From Monodelphis domestica (taxonomy: Eukaryota; Chordata; Mammalia; Didelphimorphia; Didelphidae): a DNA stretch of 64,000 bases. The notes below the pieces were generated by a model. The model was not told where the DNA came from. It was given only the letters and a program-made list of their open reading frames with translations, and made no database searches. Positions within the stretch are counted from its first letter, which is position 1, and every line of letters begins with the position of its first letter. Made by a program: the position numbers and the translations under genes. Of this stretch, positions 1 through 11,160 are shown piece after piece. The DNA is taken from positions 129,552,487 to 129,616,486 of the forward strand of contig NC_077231.1 in NCBI RefSeq assembly GCF_027887165.1, in the 5' to 3' direction.

Positions 1-2889
1 GAGGGATGTCCCTAAACAAGGTTGGAGTCTTTCTCAGCTTTGGAGCTAAGGCCAGGCCTCACAGGGTGGTGGAGCATTTCTCTTATTCCTGTCTACACTA
101 TAATTGTGCTAGTTTTCTTAATTTCAAAATCTTAGCAGTAGAGAGAAATCAACAAGAAAAGTTCTAATCTTAAGAGCTGGTTGGGCCTGTCTCTTCAGGC
201 TGAAGGAATCTAGGCACTCCTATCCAGACTGGGAAGCCAAAGCTCCTCCCATTTCCAATGCCAGGAAGGAAGTGCTCTAGTCACAAGACCAACTGCCACT
301 CCCAGTTGCCCCTCCCCCCACCAACTGTCAGTCTTGACAATTTCCTTTCTCTCTAATATTCCCACTATTGCTTTTCTCTCTCATATTCCCACTATTGCTT
401 GTTCCAACACAGTGGCAGAAAGTCCAGAACTTGTTCTAGTTTCCTTTCCACATTTCCCAGCCTTGAACTCAGTTGCTGCTCCCCTCCCTTCTAGGAGTAC
501 CTAGGAAAGCACAGAGTTTCTAATATTTGTTAACTAGTAAAAAGCATAAACTCTAAAAACACCATCAAAGAAAAAGGATTTGGTAAATGTTTAACAACTG
601 ACTCTCTGAGAAAAAAGAATAATGATCTGTAGGATGAACTTTAATATTTTCTCCATAAGTTCACTAAGTCTAAAGAAGATGATCCACACAATAATAAATT
701 GAGCCTTTATCTGTCCCAATCATCAATTTCCAAGGTATAAATACACCTGCTGAAAATTTAACAATCAGCTCTAATGAGTTGGTTAACCCAACTCCAGCAT
801 ATTTTTTGATACATATATTTTTGTACATGATCAATGTGGGAATTTGTTTTGTTTGACTATGTATATTTATTACAAGGATTCTGTTTTTCTTTTTCCCCAA
901 AAGGGACTGAGTAGTAAAAGAGAGAGAAAATACATTTCTGTAAACTTAAAAATAAAATTTTATTGCCTCTAGCACAGACATGTAAGTCTCCATGTATCCC
1001 AGCTGCTTTTCTCTTCATTGTTGTTGTAGTACTATAATCATTTCCTCTAGCAGAGCATCTGGAATGGTAAAAAGGATTTGTTATCAAAACATTTTACAAT
1101 GTTTGTTTTACTTTTGTTTGATTCCCTTTCAGTGTTATTCCCCAATGTCCTTAGGATAATTTTGCTTTGTTGTGTCTTACTGAACTTCCTTTAAACTTGT
1201 TTTATTTTCTACTTTTTCTCTGATTTAGAGGGAAGTATGGTTCATATTCTTCCCTAATATTTCTTCACAAGATATTACAAATGGATTTATATTCTAAACT
1301 TTTGGAAGTCTTATCTCTCTCCTTGAAAAGATAAAGTTTTGGCTGGTTGAGTCAGTCTCACTGTTTTTTGTCCTTATCATGGTAATTGATTTACCTTTTT
1401 TAAACTTTAGGATAAAAAGTGCTAAAGATAATATGAGTATCTTTTGCTCTCTCCATTTCAATAATTGGTTTAAGTAGTTCAGGATAGAACTGTTTTAATT
1501 AAATATACCTTTGGTCTTATCTGTATTCTATTTTTACATTAATTTGGATCTTTGTTCAAGCAAGTTGGCAATCTGATTACATATAGAAAACAGATTCAGG
1601 AATGATTCATATCAGTTATAAGTTGTTTCTTGTTTTTTAAAAAACAATCGGTATCACTTCTTTGTGATATTCTTTGGTGTTCCATTTAAGATATAATAAT
1701 CTTAAATAAAGTATTTGTGATAGATTCACTATAGTCAATAAAGTATATCTCACTCTCTCACTTCTTACCACTAAATCATATTTCCAAAATGCTTATCATT
1801 TTCCTCAGCCACTGTCTATTTTTATCTTGAAGTCAAATAGTATCAAAGAATTTGTTAATTAAAATTGGAGAGTTTATCAAGCAACTTTCAGTATTTGACA
1901 AGTTTCTCAGTGTTTAGTAAAGCCTCAGACTAGGTTTTTTGTTTTTGTTTTTAATTTACATTTCTCCTTTTATTTGTGGCTTGGAAAAATGTTTCCATAT
2001 TTCTAAAAATACTTGCTTCCTCTGAAAATTCTTCATATTATTTAACCATTTATCTATTTATTTTCTGGTCCTTTTTGCCCCACAAATTTCTCCTTGGGAA
2101 GCTGAAAATAGATTAATCATTCTATGACCCTATTCCTCTAGTGAAGAAAGGCAGAAGACCAAATTTTCACATCTTTATTTTATTAAACATCCCTCTAAAT
2201 CCATTGGTGATTTCTTGTATGAAATATAAGATTTCTAAAAAAACAACAAATAAGATGCAGAAGATTCACGATCATAAATTTGTGAGAGACTATATTTTAG
2301 TCTCAAGCAAAACATACACCTTGTCCAAAACAGGGGCCTGCAACACCACCCGCCTCCTACTGGCACATTTCCCTCATATTGCCATGTTGTCCAGCTCAAA
2401 TAAACTGAAACTGTAACTAAAAGAAAACATCAACCACATGTGTCCAATTGGGAAGCTAATGTTATGTAATGACAACAACATGATAAATTCAAGTCCCAAT
2501 TATACTGTAATAGATAATTCAGTTGGGTATCATCCAGGTTTCTTATTTTTATTCTTACAGCTTTTATAAAAATTATTTTGCTCATGAATAAAATGTCACA
2601 AGAGAACTGTACAAAAAAGATGAAAATTCAAATTAGTCATTTTCATTTCTACTTTCCTGTTTTAATAAATATTTTGTCAGTAAAGGAATTGAAAACAACT
2701 AAAACAGGCTTTTTGTATTGTCTTCATATTGTAAGAGTTAAATTAGCAGTTTTGACAAAAATAAGAGAACAGCTTTTAATAATTTAAGTCTTAATGAGAA
2801 TATAGTAGAGTTGTAAACTAATATTATCCCTTTAAGCCAAAGAAAAACTTCTAGCAGCTTTTAACAATTAACAATTTAGTTTAATCAAA
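1..2889. other. unique AT-rich DNA, no gene recognised
   Basis: No exon, RNA gene or repeat family recognised on either strand. Only short random open frames (under about 91 codons) occur. The first 500 bases are less AT-rich than the rest and hold a small tandem duplication listed separately. An old diverged repeat cannot be excluded by eye. Confidence 0.5.
345..397. repeat. two-copy 26-27 bp tandem duplication
   Basis: Two adjacent units, 345-370 and 371-397, each a pyrimidine stretch followed by 'atattcccactattg'. They differ by about two changes, so this is a simple local duplication. Confidence 0.85.
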
Positions 2890-3520
2890 ATAGAGATAGT
2901 AAAAGGAAAAGCAAAATGAATAAAGTAAAGGAGAGAAATATAGGAAAGAAGTAGAGAAAGAAAATTTCCTAATGTCTATACTAGTTATCCTATAACTACC
3001 TATAATTACTACCTAAAACTACCTATCTCTACCTATAACTACCACTAATAACAACCACCCCACAAAGTTCCAACCCAATTTAGCCCAATCAAAACCAGCC
3101 CAATCAGTGTTTAATCCAATCTGAATTAGGTCTGCCAACAAAGACCAGCCACCTACCAAAAAGTTCAAGAAAAAAAAAATTAACAGCCCAAATCAAAAGC
3201 CAAAAACACAAAAGCTAAAAAGCACTCTAAAGGCTAAAGCCAAAAAGCCCTCCCAGTAAGCTCAGGCCTGCCTTTATATTCCAGCAACTAAATGCCAACC
3301 ACCAACCCAACACATGCCCAGCAGTCAACTTCCCTGCAACTGTCAGCCCTGTCAGCAAGCGACAAACTGGCCAACTGATGCTGACCCCTTTTCTACCCTT
3401 TTTCTACCTTACTTCCTATCTCTATGGTTTCTAATTCTGTCTTTATAGTTGTTACTTCCTGTCACTGTGGGCTGGTTAATCCCTATACATCTCAATGGTA
3501 AGAGGATCTCCAGGTTGCCT
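2890..3520 (-). mobile_element. LTR-like strand-asymmetric block
   Basis: The plus strand is strikingly G-poor and rich in A and C. Read on the minus strand it looks like an LTR promoter: a TATA-like 'ggaatataaaggcagg' near 3280, then a G/T-rich tract. A short imperfect array of 'aactacctat' units sits near 2990-3050. No target-site duplication or clear TG...CA ends were found, so the family is unassigned and the ends are approximate. Alternative: a unique low-complexity sequence. Confidence 0.35.
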
Positions 3521-3611
3521 GTTAAATTAAAAAAAAGAAATAAAGTATTCCCTTTTACAATATTTAATCCATGTGACAGTTATGTAAATATAAAAATGAC
3601 TATCATTATTT

Positions 3612-3852
3612 TTATTGCACTGGAAGGCAACTTGACATAGTGGATAGAGAGATTTCAGGGTCAGAAAGACTTAAATTCAAATCCTACATCTGAGTAATTC
3701 CCATTATATGATGACTGTCAACAAGTGGCTTGACCTCTCAGTTGCCCACACAATTCTCCAAGAATTAAAAATTACAAATCAATTTGAGATATGCATTGGT
3801 AGAGAAAGTTCCCACATTGTGAATTACCTACATTGATAAAATCACATTTGAA
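3612..3852 (+). mobile_element. old tRNA-derived SINE (MAR/MON type)
   Basis: Shows the SINE order 'gacatagtggatagag', 'gggtcagaaagac', 'cttgacctctcagttg', then the downstream body with 'gcattggtagagaaag' and 'gataaaatcacatttgaacc'. Much diverged, so old. The same body recurs at 4605-4842 and 29925-30140. Confidence 0.75.
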
Positions 3853-3884
3853 CCATCATACATGATATTGTCTTTCATGAGAAA

Positions 3885-4055
3885 CATGGAAAGGATACTT
3901 AACCTGAAAAGTTGGGTCCAGATTCCAATGAACTTTTGAGCTCTAGTTTTTTCTTCTCTAAATTAAGGGAAACATTGCCTGACTTAAACTACCAGACTTA
4001 TCATTAGGAATGAATTAGGAAAGCTTTAAAATGTTGTATAAGTTGTTACTTTCTT
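3885..4055 (+). mobile_element. MIR-type SINE fragment
   Basis: The tail resembles the MIR/THER1 3' half: 'tttcttctctaaatta', 'cctgacttaaactacc', 'ttaggaaagctttaaaatg' and 'tgtataagttgtta'. The 5' half is poorly preserved. Confidence 0.55.
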
Positions 4056-4604
4056 CATCTCAAGACTTTTCTACACATATTGCAGATTTTTATTTTCAGC
4101 ATATAGTTTCAAAATTATTCTTTTATTTCAGTTGAAGTTTCTAGGAATTAATGGAAATAAATGAAACTCAAGCCAGGAGAGAAAAGAAATGACCTTAAAA
4201 AACAAAATACATGCTTAAAACACATTCTCAGTCTTTCACAGAAGCATTTTTCCCCTTTTCAAAATCTTATTGGTAAATTTGGTGACTTCTTAGTTAGCCT
4301 AGATGATATCATAGATAATACCTTAAAGTCAAATTCTTTAAAATTGGAGTCTTCTTTTACAAAATCTCAATTTTAATTTCCTAAGTTATATTCATGAAAT
4401 AAACAAAAATATGTCAGCACATGAAATGTTAAACCTTTCATATTTTAAAAAACCATTCCCTTTCTATAGCTTTGCTAGTATAAAATGGAAATTTTTTTAC
4501 AAGCTTTAGCAGTATTTGCAATGAAAATATTAAATTTGCAGTGAAAAATTAAATACATTGATATAAATAAATTAGAATTATGTCATGTAGTTCTGATTTA
4601 TCAA
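4056..4604. other. unique AT-rich DNA, no gene recognised
   Basis: Holds one 71-codon open frame (4161-4376, +) rich in Lys, Ser and Asn, with no splice sites, motif or codon signal to support it. Nothing else recognised. Confidence 0.5.
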
Positions 4605-4842
4605 GTCTCAAGAGAAAACACAATATAGTAACCTTGGAGTCAGGAAGTCTAGGTTTGAGTACTACTTCTGAAATAATGTTGTCTGTGAGATCCTGGAAAA
4701 GTGATTCAGTTTCTCAACGTTCTAGGCAACTCTTTAAAACAGTATTATCATTGAGAAAAGGTGCTGACTTATAAGGGAAGATGGTGCTTCCTCTATAGGA
4801 ATTCCCTATATTAATAAAATCCCAGGACTAGTCCTTACCCTG
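4605..4842 (+). mobile_element. old tRNA-derived SINE (MAR/MON type)
   Basis: Contains 'cttggagtcaggaagtct', 'gtgattcagtttctcaacg' and the diagnostic end 'ttaataaaatcccagga'. Same family as 3612-3852, strongly diverged. Confidence 0.75.
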
Positions 4843-4963
4843 ATTAAGTTTATAAGATAAATTAATGCTTCTAACTCAGTGCTACCATCAAATTGGTATC
4901 TTAATCAACAACAACAACAAAAAGATTATCCATAATGACTTTCAAAAATAAAAAAGTAAACAT

Positions 4964-5212
4964 TTAACACTTTAATAATACTTATCATTTTTATAATCTC
5001 AGATAATCAACTGAGGAGACATTAGATTTTTATCATGGGAGAATAGGTTCAGATCGGTTGATATCTTAGCAACTATCAAGTCCACCTGAGGAAACTGAGG
5101 GTAACACAGTAATTAAATACTTGAGGTAAAGATTTGAAGTCTGACTCCAAAACAGCACACTCTCCAACCTAATACCTAGCTCATCTGATATTCTACCAAA
5201 CTATCATTTGAT
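4964..5212 (-). mobile_element. MIR/THER1 SINE
   Basis: The plus strand reads the reverse complement of the family: 'cacctgaggaaactgaggg', 'taacacagtaattaaat', 'gatttgaagtctgactcc'. Very diverged. Confidence 0.6.
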
Positions 5213-5249
5213 TTTTTAAAAGAATTCAGATTTATAGAATTTGAGTTTC

Positions 5250-5345
5250 TGGCCACCTAGGACAGCTTATTCACAAAAGAAATTCCCACTTTAATATAGG
5301 TGACAAATGGTCATTCAGCTTCTGCTTGAAGACCTCTAAGAAGAG
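5250..5345 (-). mobile_element. CR1/L3 LINE 3' fragment
   Basis: The plus strand 'cagcttctgcttgaagacct' is the complement of the conserved CR1-clade end. That segment is also seen in sense orientation at 40545-41530 and antisense at 23320-23800. Confidence 0.6.
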
Positions 5346-5590
5346 GAGGAAAAGCCTTCAAGGTTCAACTCAAATATCACCTCAAGAGGTTTTCCTTCTT
5401 AGAGACTAACCCCCAAATCATTGTAGATTAAGTTGACATATAGCCTATATTTACCCCTGTGAACATATTGTATCCTCTCTGTAGAATATAAGCTCCTTGA
5501 GATCAGGGACTCTCACTTTCCTATTTATATTCCCTATACCCAGCACATGGCAAATTCTTAATAAATGTTTACCAGTTGCTTGACTGTTCT
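5346..5590 (+). mobile_element. LINE-2 3' end
   Basis: Typical L2 end: 'ataagctccttgagatcagg', 'cccagcacatggcaaa', 'taataaatgtttacc' and 'gcttgact'. Preceded by the L2 C-terminal coding remnant 'aaggttcaactcaaatatc'. Confidence 0.8.
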
Positions 5591-6449
5591 AACAAAAACT
5601 ACAAAGGAATCCGAAGAATTAGTCTTGGCTGGGTACAGATAATTTTATTCATTAATCTCCTGCCATTGTCAAGAGGACAAAGAAAAGTTGCTGTTGTATT
5701 GTAATAAATGAACCATTAAAGCTGTAACAATATGGAAATGTTAAAGGAAAAATTCAAGTAAAGAAAGTCACACATTAACTACTAGTAGGCAAGATCATTT
5801 TATCAGCACTATATATTTCATATATAGTATCACTGAATTTGTACCATATAATATCAATCTGTGATCTATTAAGTCTCACAAAATAATCATGTTGAAGTAT
5901 ATGACAACTGACTAGGAGGTTTCTAAGATCAGGACAGGAAAGTGAAGTTAACTTGACAAAAAGACCAAGAAATTACCTCAAGGGTAAAAGATCATGGAAG
6001 ACATCAAAACTTGAATGAAAATCACAAAACTTTTACCATGAGACACAATTACATATTGTCTTCATAAACTATCATTTTAACTAACCTAAAGCAAAATGTT
6101 TTACATTTCTTTCATAAAATCAAAGAATATGTAAGTTGTAAGAGATCCTAGAAATTAAAATTGAGAACACTAATGAAGAAACAATTAAAATTAAATAATA
6201 TGAAGCATCCAAATAGGCTTATTTTATCATAAAAGAACAAAGCTAAAATTAAGAACTACTGTGGAAATTCACAAATGTAAATTAACTTTTAATCTACCTC
6301 AAAGAAATCAAAGTATGTTTTTACATATATATGTAATCTGTTAAACATACATATATACATATACACACCCACGCACAAGTGAGAGTCTTCTTGTTCATTT
6401 TTTATAGTATTTGCAAATGCAAATTAGAGTTTCTGATCTGTTTTTGCAG
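5591..6449. other. unique AT-rich DNA upstream of candidate exon
   Basis: No repeat family recognised. A CA/TA-rich tract lies near 6330-6375. An overlapping octamer-like site 'atttgcaaatgcaaat' (6409-6424) lies 25 bases before the candidate exon. Confidence 0.5.
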
Positions 6450-6626
6450 ATTATGAAGAAAATAGAAGCACTCCCCATACGTCTATAACAATAATGAAAA
6501 CTGTTCCTCTGGCATTGAATCATGGACCTGGTTGGGATCAAAGGGTTGTGTTAGAAATGGGTACCATTTTGAGATCAGGGACAGCTTTTTCACCTTTTAG
6601 AGGACCTGGAGCTTCTAACTGTAATG
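6450..6626 (+). CDS. candidate internal coding exon, unidentified protein
   Basis: I do not recognise this protein. What is seen: a good 3' splice site ('gatctgtttttgcag', AG at 6448-6449), then 177 open bases and a possible donor (g|gtatga at 6627; an alternative gtaatg starts at 6621). With either donor the exon starts and ends in phase 1, so it is symmetric. The frame stays open to 6757. The predicted peptide runs from YEENRSTPHTSITIMKT through LNHGPGWDQRVVLEMG to FSPFRGPGASNCN. Its balanced composition and Gly/Pro-containing turns look more protein-like than the other short frames in this window. No transmembrane segment or known domain is visible. No partner exon was found within the window. 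It could be chance, or a relic. Codon alignment to other marsupials would decide. Confidence 0.35.
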
Positions 6627-7222
6627 GTATGAATAATAATGTAATAACTACCAAACAGAAAGAAGGATACAAAGAAAGAGGAAAGGGGACATTAAATGGG
6701 TGGATAATTAATTCAGCAGTTGTTTGGTTCAATAAGGAGTTCAACAGCTGTCTATAGTCAATGTGACTTTACAGACAAATTCAAGGAGTAATCATCACTG
6801 TTTAGCTGACCTTGAAGTAAGTATGTTGGCCTCATTTTCTTAGTTGAGAAGGGGACTGGCTTTTAAAAATGGTAATTACATTTTCAACTATAAAAGAAAC
6901 TATTCCATCTTTCTTCCTCCCACAATGAAAAGAAAAGAAAAGAAAAAACCCTTGAGGGTAACGATCAAAACTATTTTTTGATATCCTAAGAAATAGGAAA
7001 ATGACAAATTTTTTACAAGGAATAAATTTATTGTATAAATTTATCAGGATCAGGCTAACTGGATGAATGTAGCTTAGATCATTCCAATTTTGTTGTCAAT
7101 AATCGAAGCATTAGTGTGAGGCAAGTCAAAAGCAGGACTCTCCATCAGGCTGTCACTGTGTTCACTTTGACAAATTGATGTCATACAGCTTTTTTATAGC
7201 CTTCTTGATCTGATGATGAATG
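6627..7222. other. unique DNA, no gene recognised
   Basis: The open frame of the candidate exon continues to 6757 but loses its protein-like character (Lys/Asn-rich). No repeat family recognised in the rest. Confidence 0.5.
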
Positions 7223-7257
7223 ATATATATATATATATATATGCATATATATATACA
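7223..7257. repeat. (TA)n microsatellite
   Basis: Uninterrupted TA repeat apart from one 'gc' step near 7243. Confidence 0.95.
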
Positions 7258-7259
7258 CT

Positions 7260-7425
7260 CCTCTAAGCTTTATAAAATGATTTCATCACAACTCTGTGAG
7301 ATAGATGATGTAAGAATTAATTTCTTGTTCTACAGATAAGTAAACTGATATCAAGAGAGTGTGACTTGACCGTGGCCACACACAAGGCATCTGACATTTT
7401 AAATCTATGCCACTCTGACTTTTAG
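7260..7425 (-). mobile_element. MIR/THER1 SINE fragment
   Basis: On the plus strand it reads 'aactctgtgagatagatgat', 'ctacagataagtaaactga', 'tgacttgaccgtggccaca', the reverse complement of the MIR/THER1 core. Confidence 0.7.
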
Positions 7426-9829
7426 GAAGACCTTTATTACCCAAATTATACTGCAGAGATCTTTTTCCTATTGTTTTAGCGACAATTCCTGGTTTTAGAA
7501 CAATCACCCTACTAGAAGACAGATGTGAAATAATCATGCATGATGTCATGGAGTGGAGGAGTGGTAGATGAGTCAGATTGATGTTCTGAGAAGCAGAATT
7601 TCCTGAAGCTTCCATTCTAGACGTTTTTGGGTGGCTACATAGGTTCATGACGGGAGGAGTGGTCCCTTCAGATTTGATTCCAATGTCCCTGAGACTCTAA
7701 AAGAAGTCTATCATCTCTGCCCCTAAAATCTGGTTTTCTAAATTCAGCCTCTCTCCACCCTATGCTTGTACTTTAGATTCTAAAGTACTAAATACTCTAA
7801 AGCTTGTGCTTTAGATTCTAAAGAGTAAGAGAGGGGCAGTGGATCTAAACTGAGCAAGTTTATCTGTCACCAAACAATTTGAGAGGAGGAGGAAGAATGC
7901 ATGCAATGTGCTTTAGACAAGATTATAGAAAATGTCAATCTAGGGCCACATGGGATAAATAGTTTCATATTTTCACTACTCATTCTAGGATCATTACCCC
8001 AATCCTTAAGGATTCTTCAGGATCTTCACCAGAGAATATACTGAGTCAAGTCTAACGGGGCATTGCAAATCTATTCTTCTATTTGATAACCACAGAGCTA
8101 TGCTTCAGGTTGTTCCCATCCATAAAGCCCAAAAGACAAAAATTAAATCACAAAAATTAAATAAAAATAAATAAAATGTGAAGTACGTCTCAGCTATTGA
8201 AAACAGGAACTAAATATCAGAGAGCTGGTTGGTTGATTGTTGTCCTTTGTACTCAAGGCCCTTATGGACATTTTGACTGAGATGTCTCTAAATGTATGCA
8301 TCTTGCATTTCTTCTGAGCTAATGCAGTTTTGCTTAACTCAAAGAACCCGGATCCTTCTTTGATGTGGGTGTGACACATGAAATGCACATTTTCCTCACT
8401 GGACCTGTCTTTGAATATATTCTTCTTCTTCCATAAGATGTAGTTGGGAGGTCCCTACTAGGCAGAAAATTTAAGTGACAAAGGATTTTTTATCTGTACC
8501 TGATTCTAAGCCCCAAAACAAGAGTAGAGAAGAACAAAATCTATAATCCCCAAAGTCTTGTTATAATAATTTACTCTATTGTATGCCTCACAATGAACAA
8601 TAGAGAGGAAATCAGTGCAAGTCCTAAATTCTTTTGTATGTAAATTCTGTAAATTAGAAGAGTGGCTATGGGAGACAAGGAGGCTAAACAAACTAATGGA
8701 CCTTTACTAGAAACCCTAGGTTCAGAAGGGCCTATATTTTGTTTGGGGATGGCCTGCATCTAGAAGAAATTGCAGCCATGCATCTATGAAGTATAGATAC
8801 TTTACTGTGTATTTTTTGTTCCTTTTATTGATTCATTGCAAAATAGTAAAACATTGTACATAGCTTCCAAGAATGACTACTTATTCCAGTAGGGAGCCAA
8901 CTTCCTTAGGTCAAAGTTAAGTGACTGGGGCTTAATGGAGTAAAGAAGATTTGGGAAGGAATTAGGGTTTTCAGTAAAATAGGACTCAGAGCTCTGCTGA
9001 TTGTCTAAATTCACTCTAACCATACCCCTAGATCACTCAGACTGTATGGCCTTTCAGAAAAAGGAATAGAAAATATCCCATTCCCTGAAAACAATAGAAG
9101 GTTTTAAATTTCCCCAAAATTCTCCCTCAGTGGAGTTGAACACATAATTACCAGAGTAAATATGAGGCTTGCCCAGTGTTAGGCCTTTTTGTATACTAAA
9201 TAATCAGTACTGAAAGACTCCTTAGTCTCTCATTTTACAAATTATGTGAATATAACCTAGAGAAGTCGATTAATGTGAATAAAATCACTCAAGATAAGGG
9301 ATCAGGAAGAAGCCTGATCCCTTTGCCCTTTGTTTTCCTCTGTACCAAGATGTCTCTTCCAAATATTCATTCCTGGGTTATTTTGGACACCTAGAATTAA
9401 TAAGAAAGAGGAGTCCTTATTTCTATACCAGTTCTGAATTTCTCTGACTGCTGGATTCAGGTACAGTACTTTGATTTTAGCACCCAATACTGTTACTTGA
9501 TTCAGCTTGCTTTATTTTTTTATTTTTTTCTGAAGTGAGATTATGCTATTACTTTTAAAATTACTGATCAAGTACTAGCTCAGACTTGTTATCTTTCCTT
9601 CAATTTCCAGGTCCTAAATAAAATTGATTCAAAATGGAACCAGAATGGAAAGTTAGCATTAAAACTGAAACCTTTAAAATAAAAAGCACCATGAGGGGTG
9701 GAGATTCTCAATAGCAAAATGAGTTACTTATTGGACAAGCCATATTATATTGTTTTGGTAAGAATATAAGTCTATTTTATCTAGAAGGTCAATGGTATTA
9801 ACTAATAAGGAAATAGATGTCCTCAGTTT
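7426..9829. other. unique DNA, no gene recognised
   Basis: No gene recognised. Near 7771-7823 the near-palindrome 'ctttagattctaaag' occurs twice about 38 bases apart, a small local duplication. Around 8226-8280 a short piece ('gattgttgtcctttgtactc') resembles the antisense tail of the SINE at 23830-24092. The open frames (up to 120 codons, 7286-7648 minus) overlap MIR-derived sequence and have no coding support. Confidence 0.5.
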
Positions 9830-9915
9830 GGTTCAAGACAAGCTATCTATCTGATCTTGAGCAAGTCAATTAATCTCTATGGACTATAATTTTCCTTTGT
9901 ACCAGAGATAGATCT
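9830..9915 (+). mobile_element. MIR fragment
   Basis: Contains 'ctgatcttgagcaagtcaat' and 'taatctctatgga', the MIR core, ending in the following microsatellite. Confidence 0.55.
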
Positions 9916-9917
9916 AT

Positions 9918-9957
9918 ATTTAGATAGATGGATGGATGGATAGATAGATAGATAGAA
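9918..9957. repeat. GATA/GATG tetranucleotide microsatellite, left part
   Basis: Tandem 'gata' and 'gatg' units directly before a solo LTR. A matching tetranucleotide stretch resumes after it at 10678, so one microsatellite has been split. Confidence 0.9.
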
Positions 9958-9961
9958 AGAC

Positions 9962-10677
9962 TGTGAATTTTAAAACTATTCCACCCTAATCAGACTGTAC
10001 TTTAGAAGATCTGATTTAGCTATTTCCTGATCAGTAACAATGGAGATACTTGATCAGGTCTTGGAAACTCTACATTTCTCCTCCCTTCTTAGTTTAACAA
10101 GATTAGGAAGGTCTGCATCAAACTCAAGATTTAATTATCTGAGGAAATGGCCTTCAACAGACATGTGTAGAAAAACAGACAGACCCCTGGGCTGTCCTAA
10201 GTCAAGCTAAGTGATTGATCATTGGTACAGATGAGACACAGGCAAGTGACATAAAACTGTCCATACAAGGCACATCACTTCCTCTCTCTTCCTCTTTTCC
10301 TGGAGAGGTGGCTCTGGCTGGCAGCGTGTTAGGCATTCCAACATCTTGGAGTGGTGGCAGTTATTTGTCTGGGTGTTGGTGGTGAGTTTTGCCCTTAAGC
10401 TGATTCAGGTTCCGGCATCTTAGCTGAGCCCCTTTGGAGGTCAGGCTGATTCTTTCCTCCTTCACACTCAAAACCTTGCTTTCTAGATCTCCTAATCTTC
10501 CCGCCTGGTACTAGCCCCTTCCTTCTTCCTTCTTCTTAATCTCCTCCACTATATCAATTAAATCACCATAAAATTTCCAGCTGAGTTTGGGTGTTTCATA
10601 AGGATTTTATAAATAAAAGCATTGGCAACCAAATAAAATTATTACATTCAATCTCAGCCATAATTTTAACCTTTACA
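9962..10677 (+). mobile_element. solo LTR, class I ERV-like
   Basis: A 716-bp LTR fossil starting 'tgtgaattttaaaac' and ending 'aacctttaca' (TGT...ACA). A 4-bp target-site duplication, 'agac', lies at 9958-9961 and 10678-10681. A 4-bp duplication is usual for gammaretrovirus-like ERVs. The same start and end are shared with 15461-16254 and 61362-62150, and the start resembles that of the LTR at 55740-56550. The body has a CT-rich tract after a weak TATA-like site and an 'attaaa' polyadenylation-like signal near 10557. No internal region remains, as expected after LTR-LTR recombination. Moderately old. Confidence 0.8.
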
Positions 10678-10722
10678 AGACAGACGGATGGACAAATGGA
10701 CAGACAGACAAATAGATATAGA
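10678..10722. repeat. GACA/GATA tetranucleotide microsatellite, right part
   Basis: 'agacagacggatgg' and further gaca/gata units follow the solo LTR and continue the array before it. Confidence 0.85.
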
Positions 10723-10869
10723 AATATGAATTTAAGGTCCCTTTCACTTCTAAATATACAATTCTATTACTTGAAATTAATCTAATAGTATGTTAAGTCT
10801 TCCTCTAACAAAAACAAAGAACACAAATCTATTTGATTTGTTAACTTTTCAGGTATATTTTGTATGTAT

Positions 10870-11160
10870 ATATAGCTTCTTTCCTTAATTCCTTCCTTCC
10901 TTCCTTCTTCTATTCCTCAAATATTTATGTGTTTGCATCTGGGGCATTGTGGGAAGTATTAGAGGAGATAAAAATATAAGTGACAGGTTTCACCCCCTCA
11001 GCTCTATATATAGACTGAACTTTCTTTCTTCTTTCCTTCTTTATTTCCTTCCTTCTTTCCTCAAATACTTATCTATGCCAACTACATCTGGAACATTGTA
11101 TGAGACATTGGGAGAGATAAAACTGTAAGTGATGAGGTCCCTACTTTAATTCTATAGAAA
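10870..11160 (-). repeat. tandem duplication of an L2-like 3' end with CCTT tracts
   Basis: Two units of about 140 bp (roughly 10880-11010 and 11020-11155). Each has a (CCTT)n-type tract, 'cctcaaata', 'catctggggcattgt' or 'catctggaacattgt', then 'ggagataaaa'. The post-tract part resembles an antisense LINE-2 3' end. By eye the units agree at roughly three quarters of positions. Confidence 0.65.
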
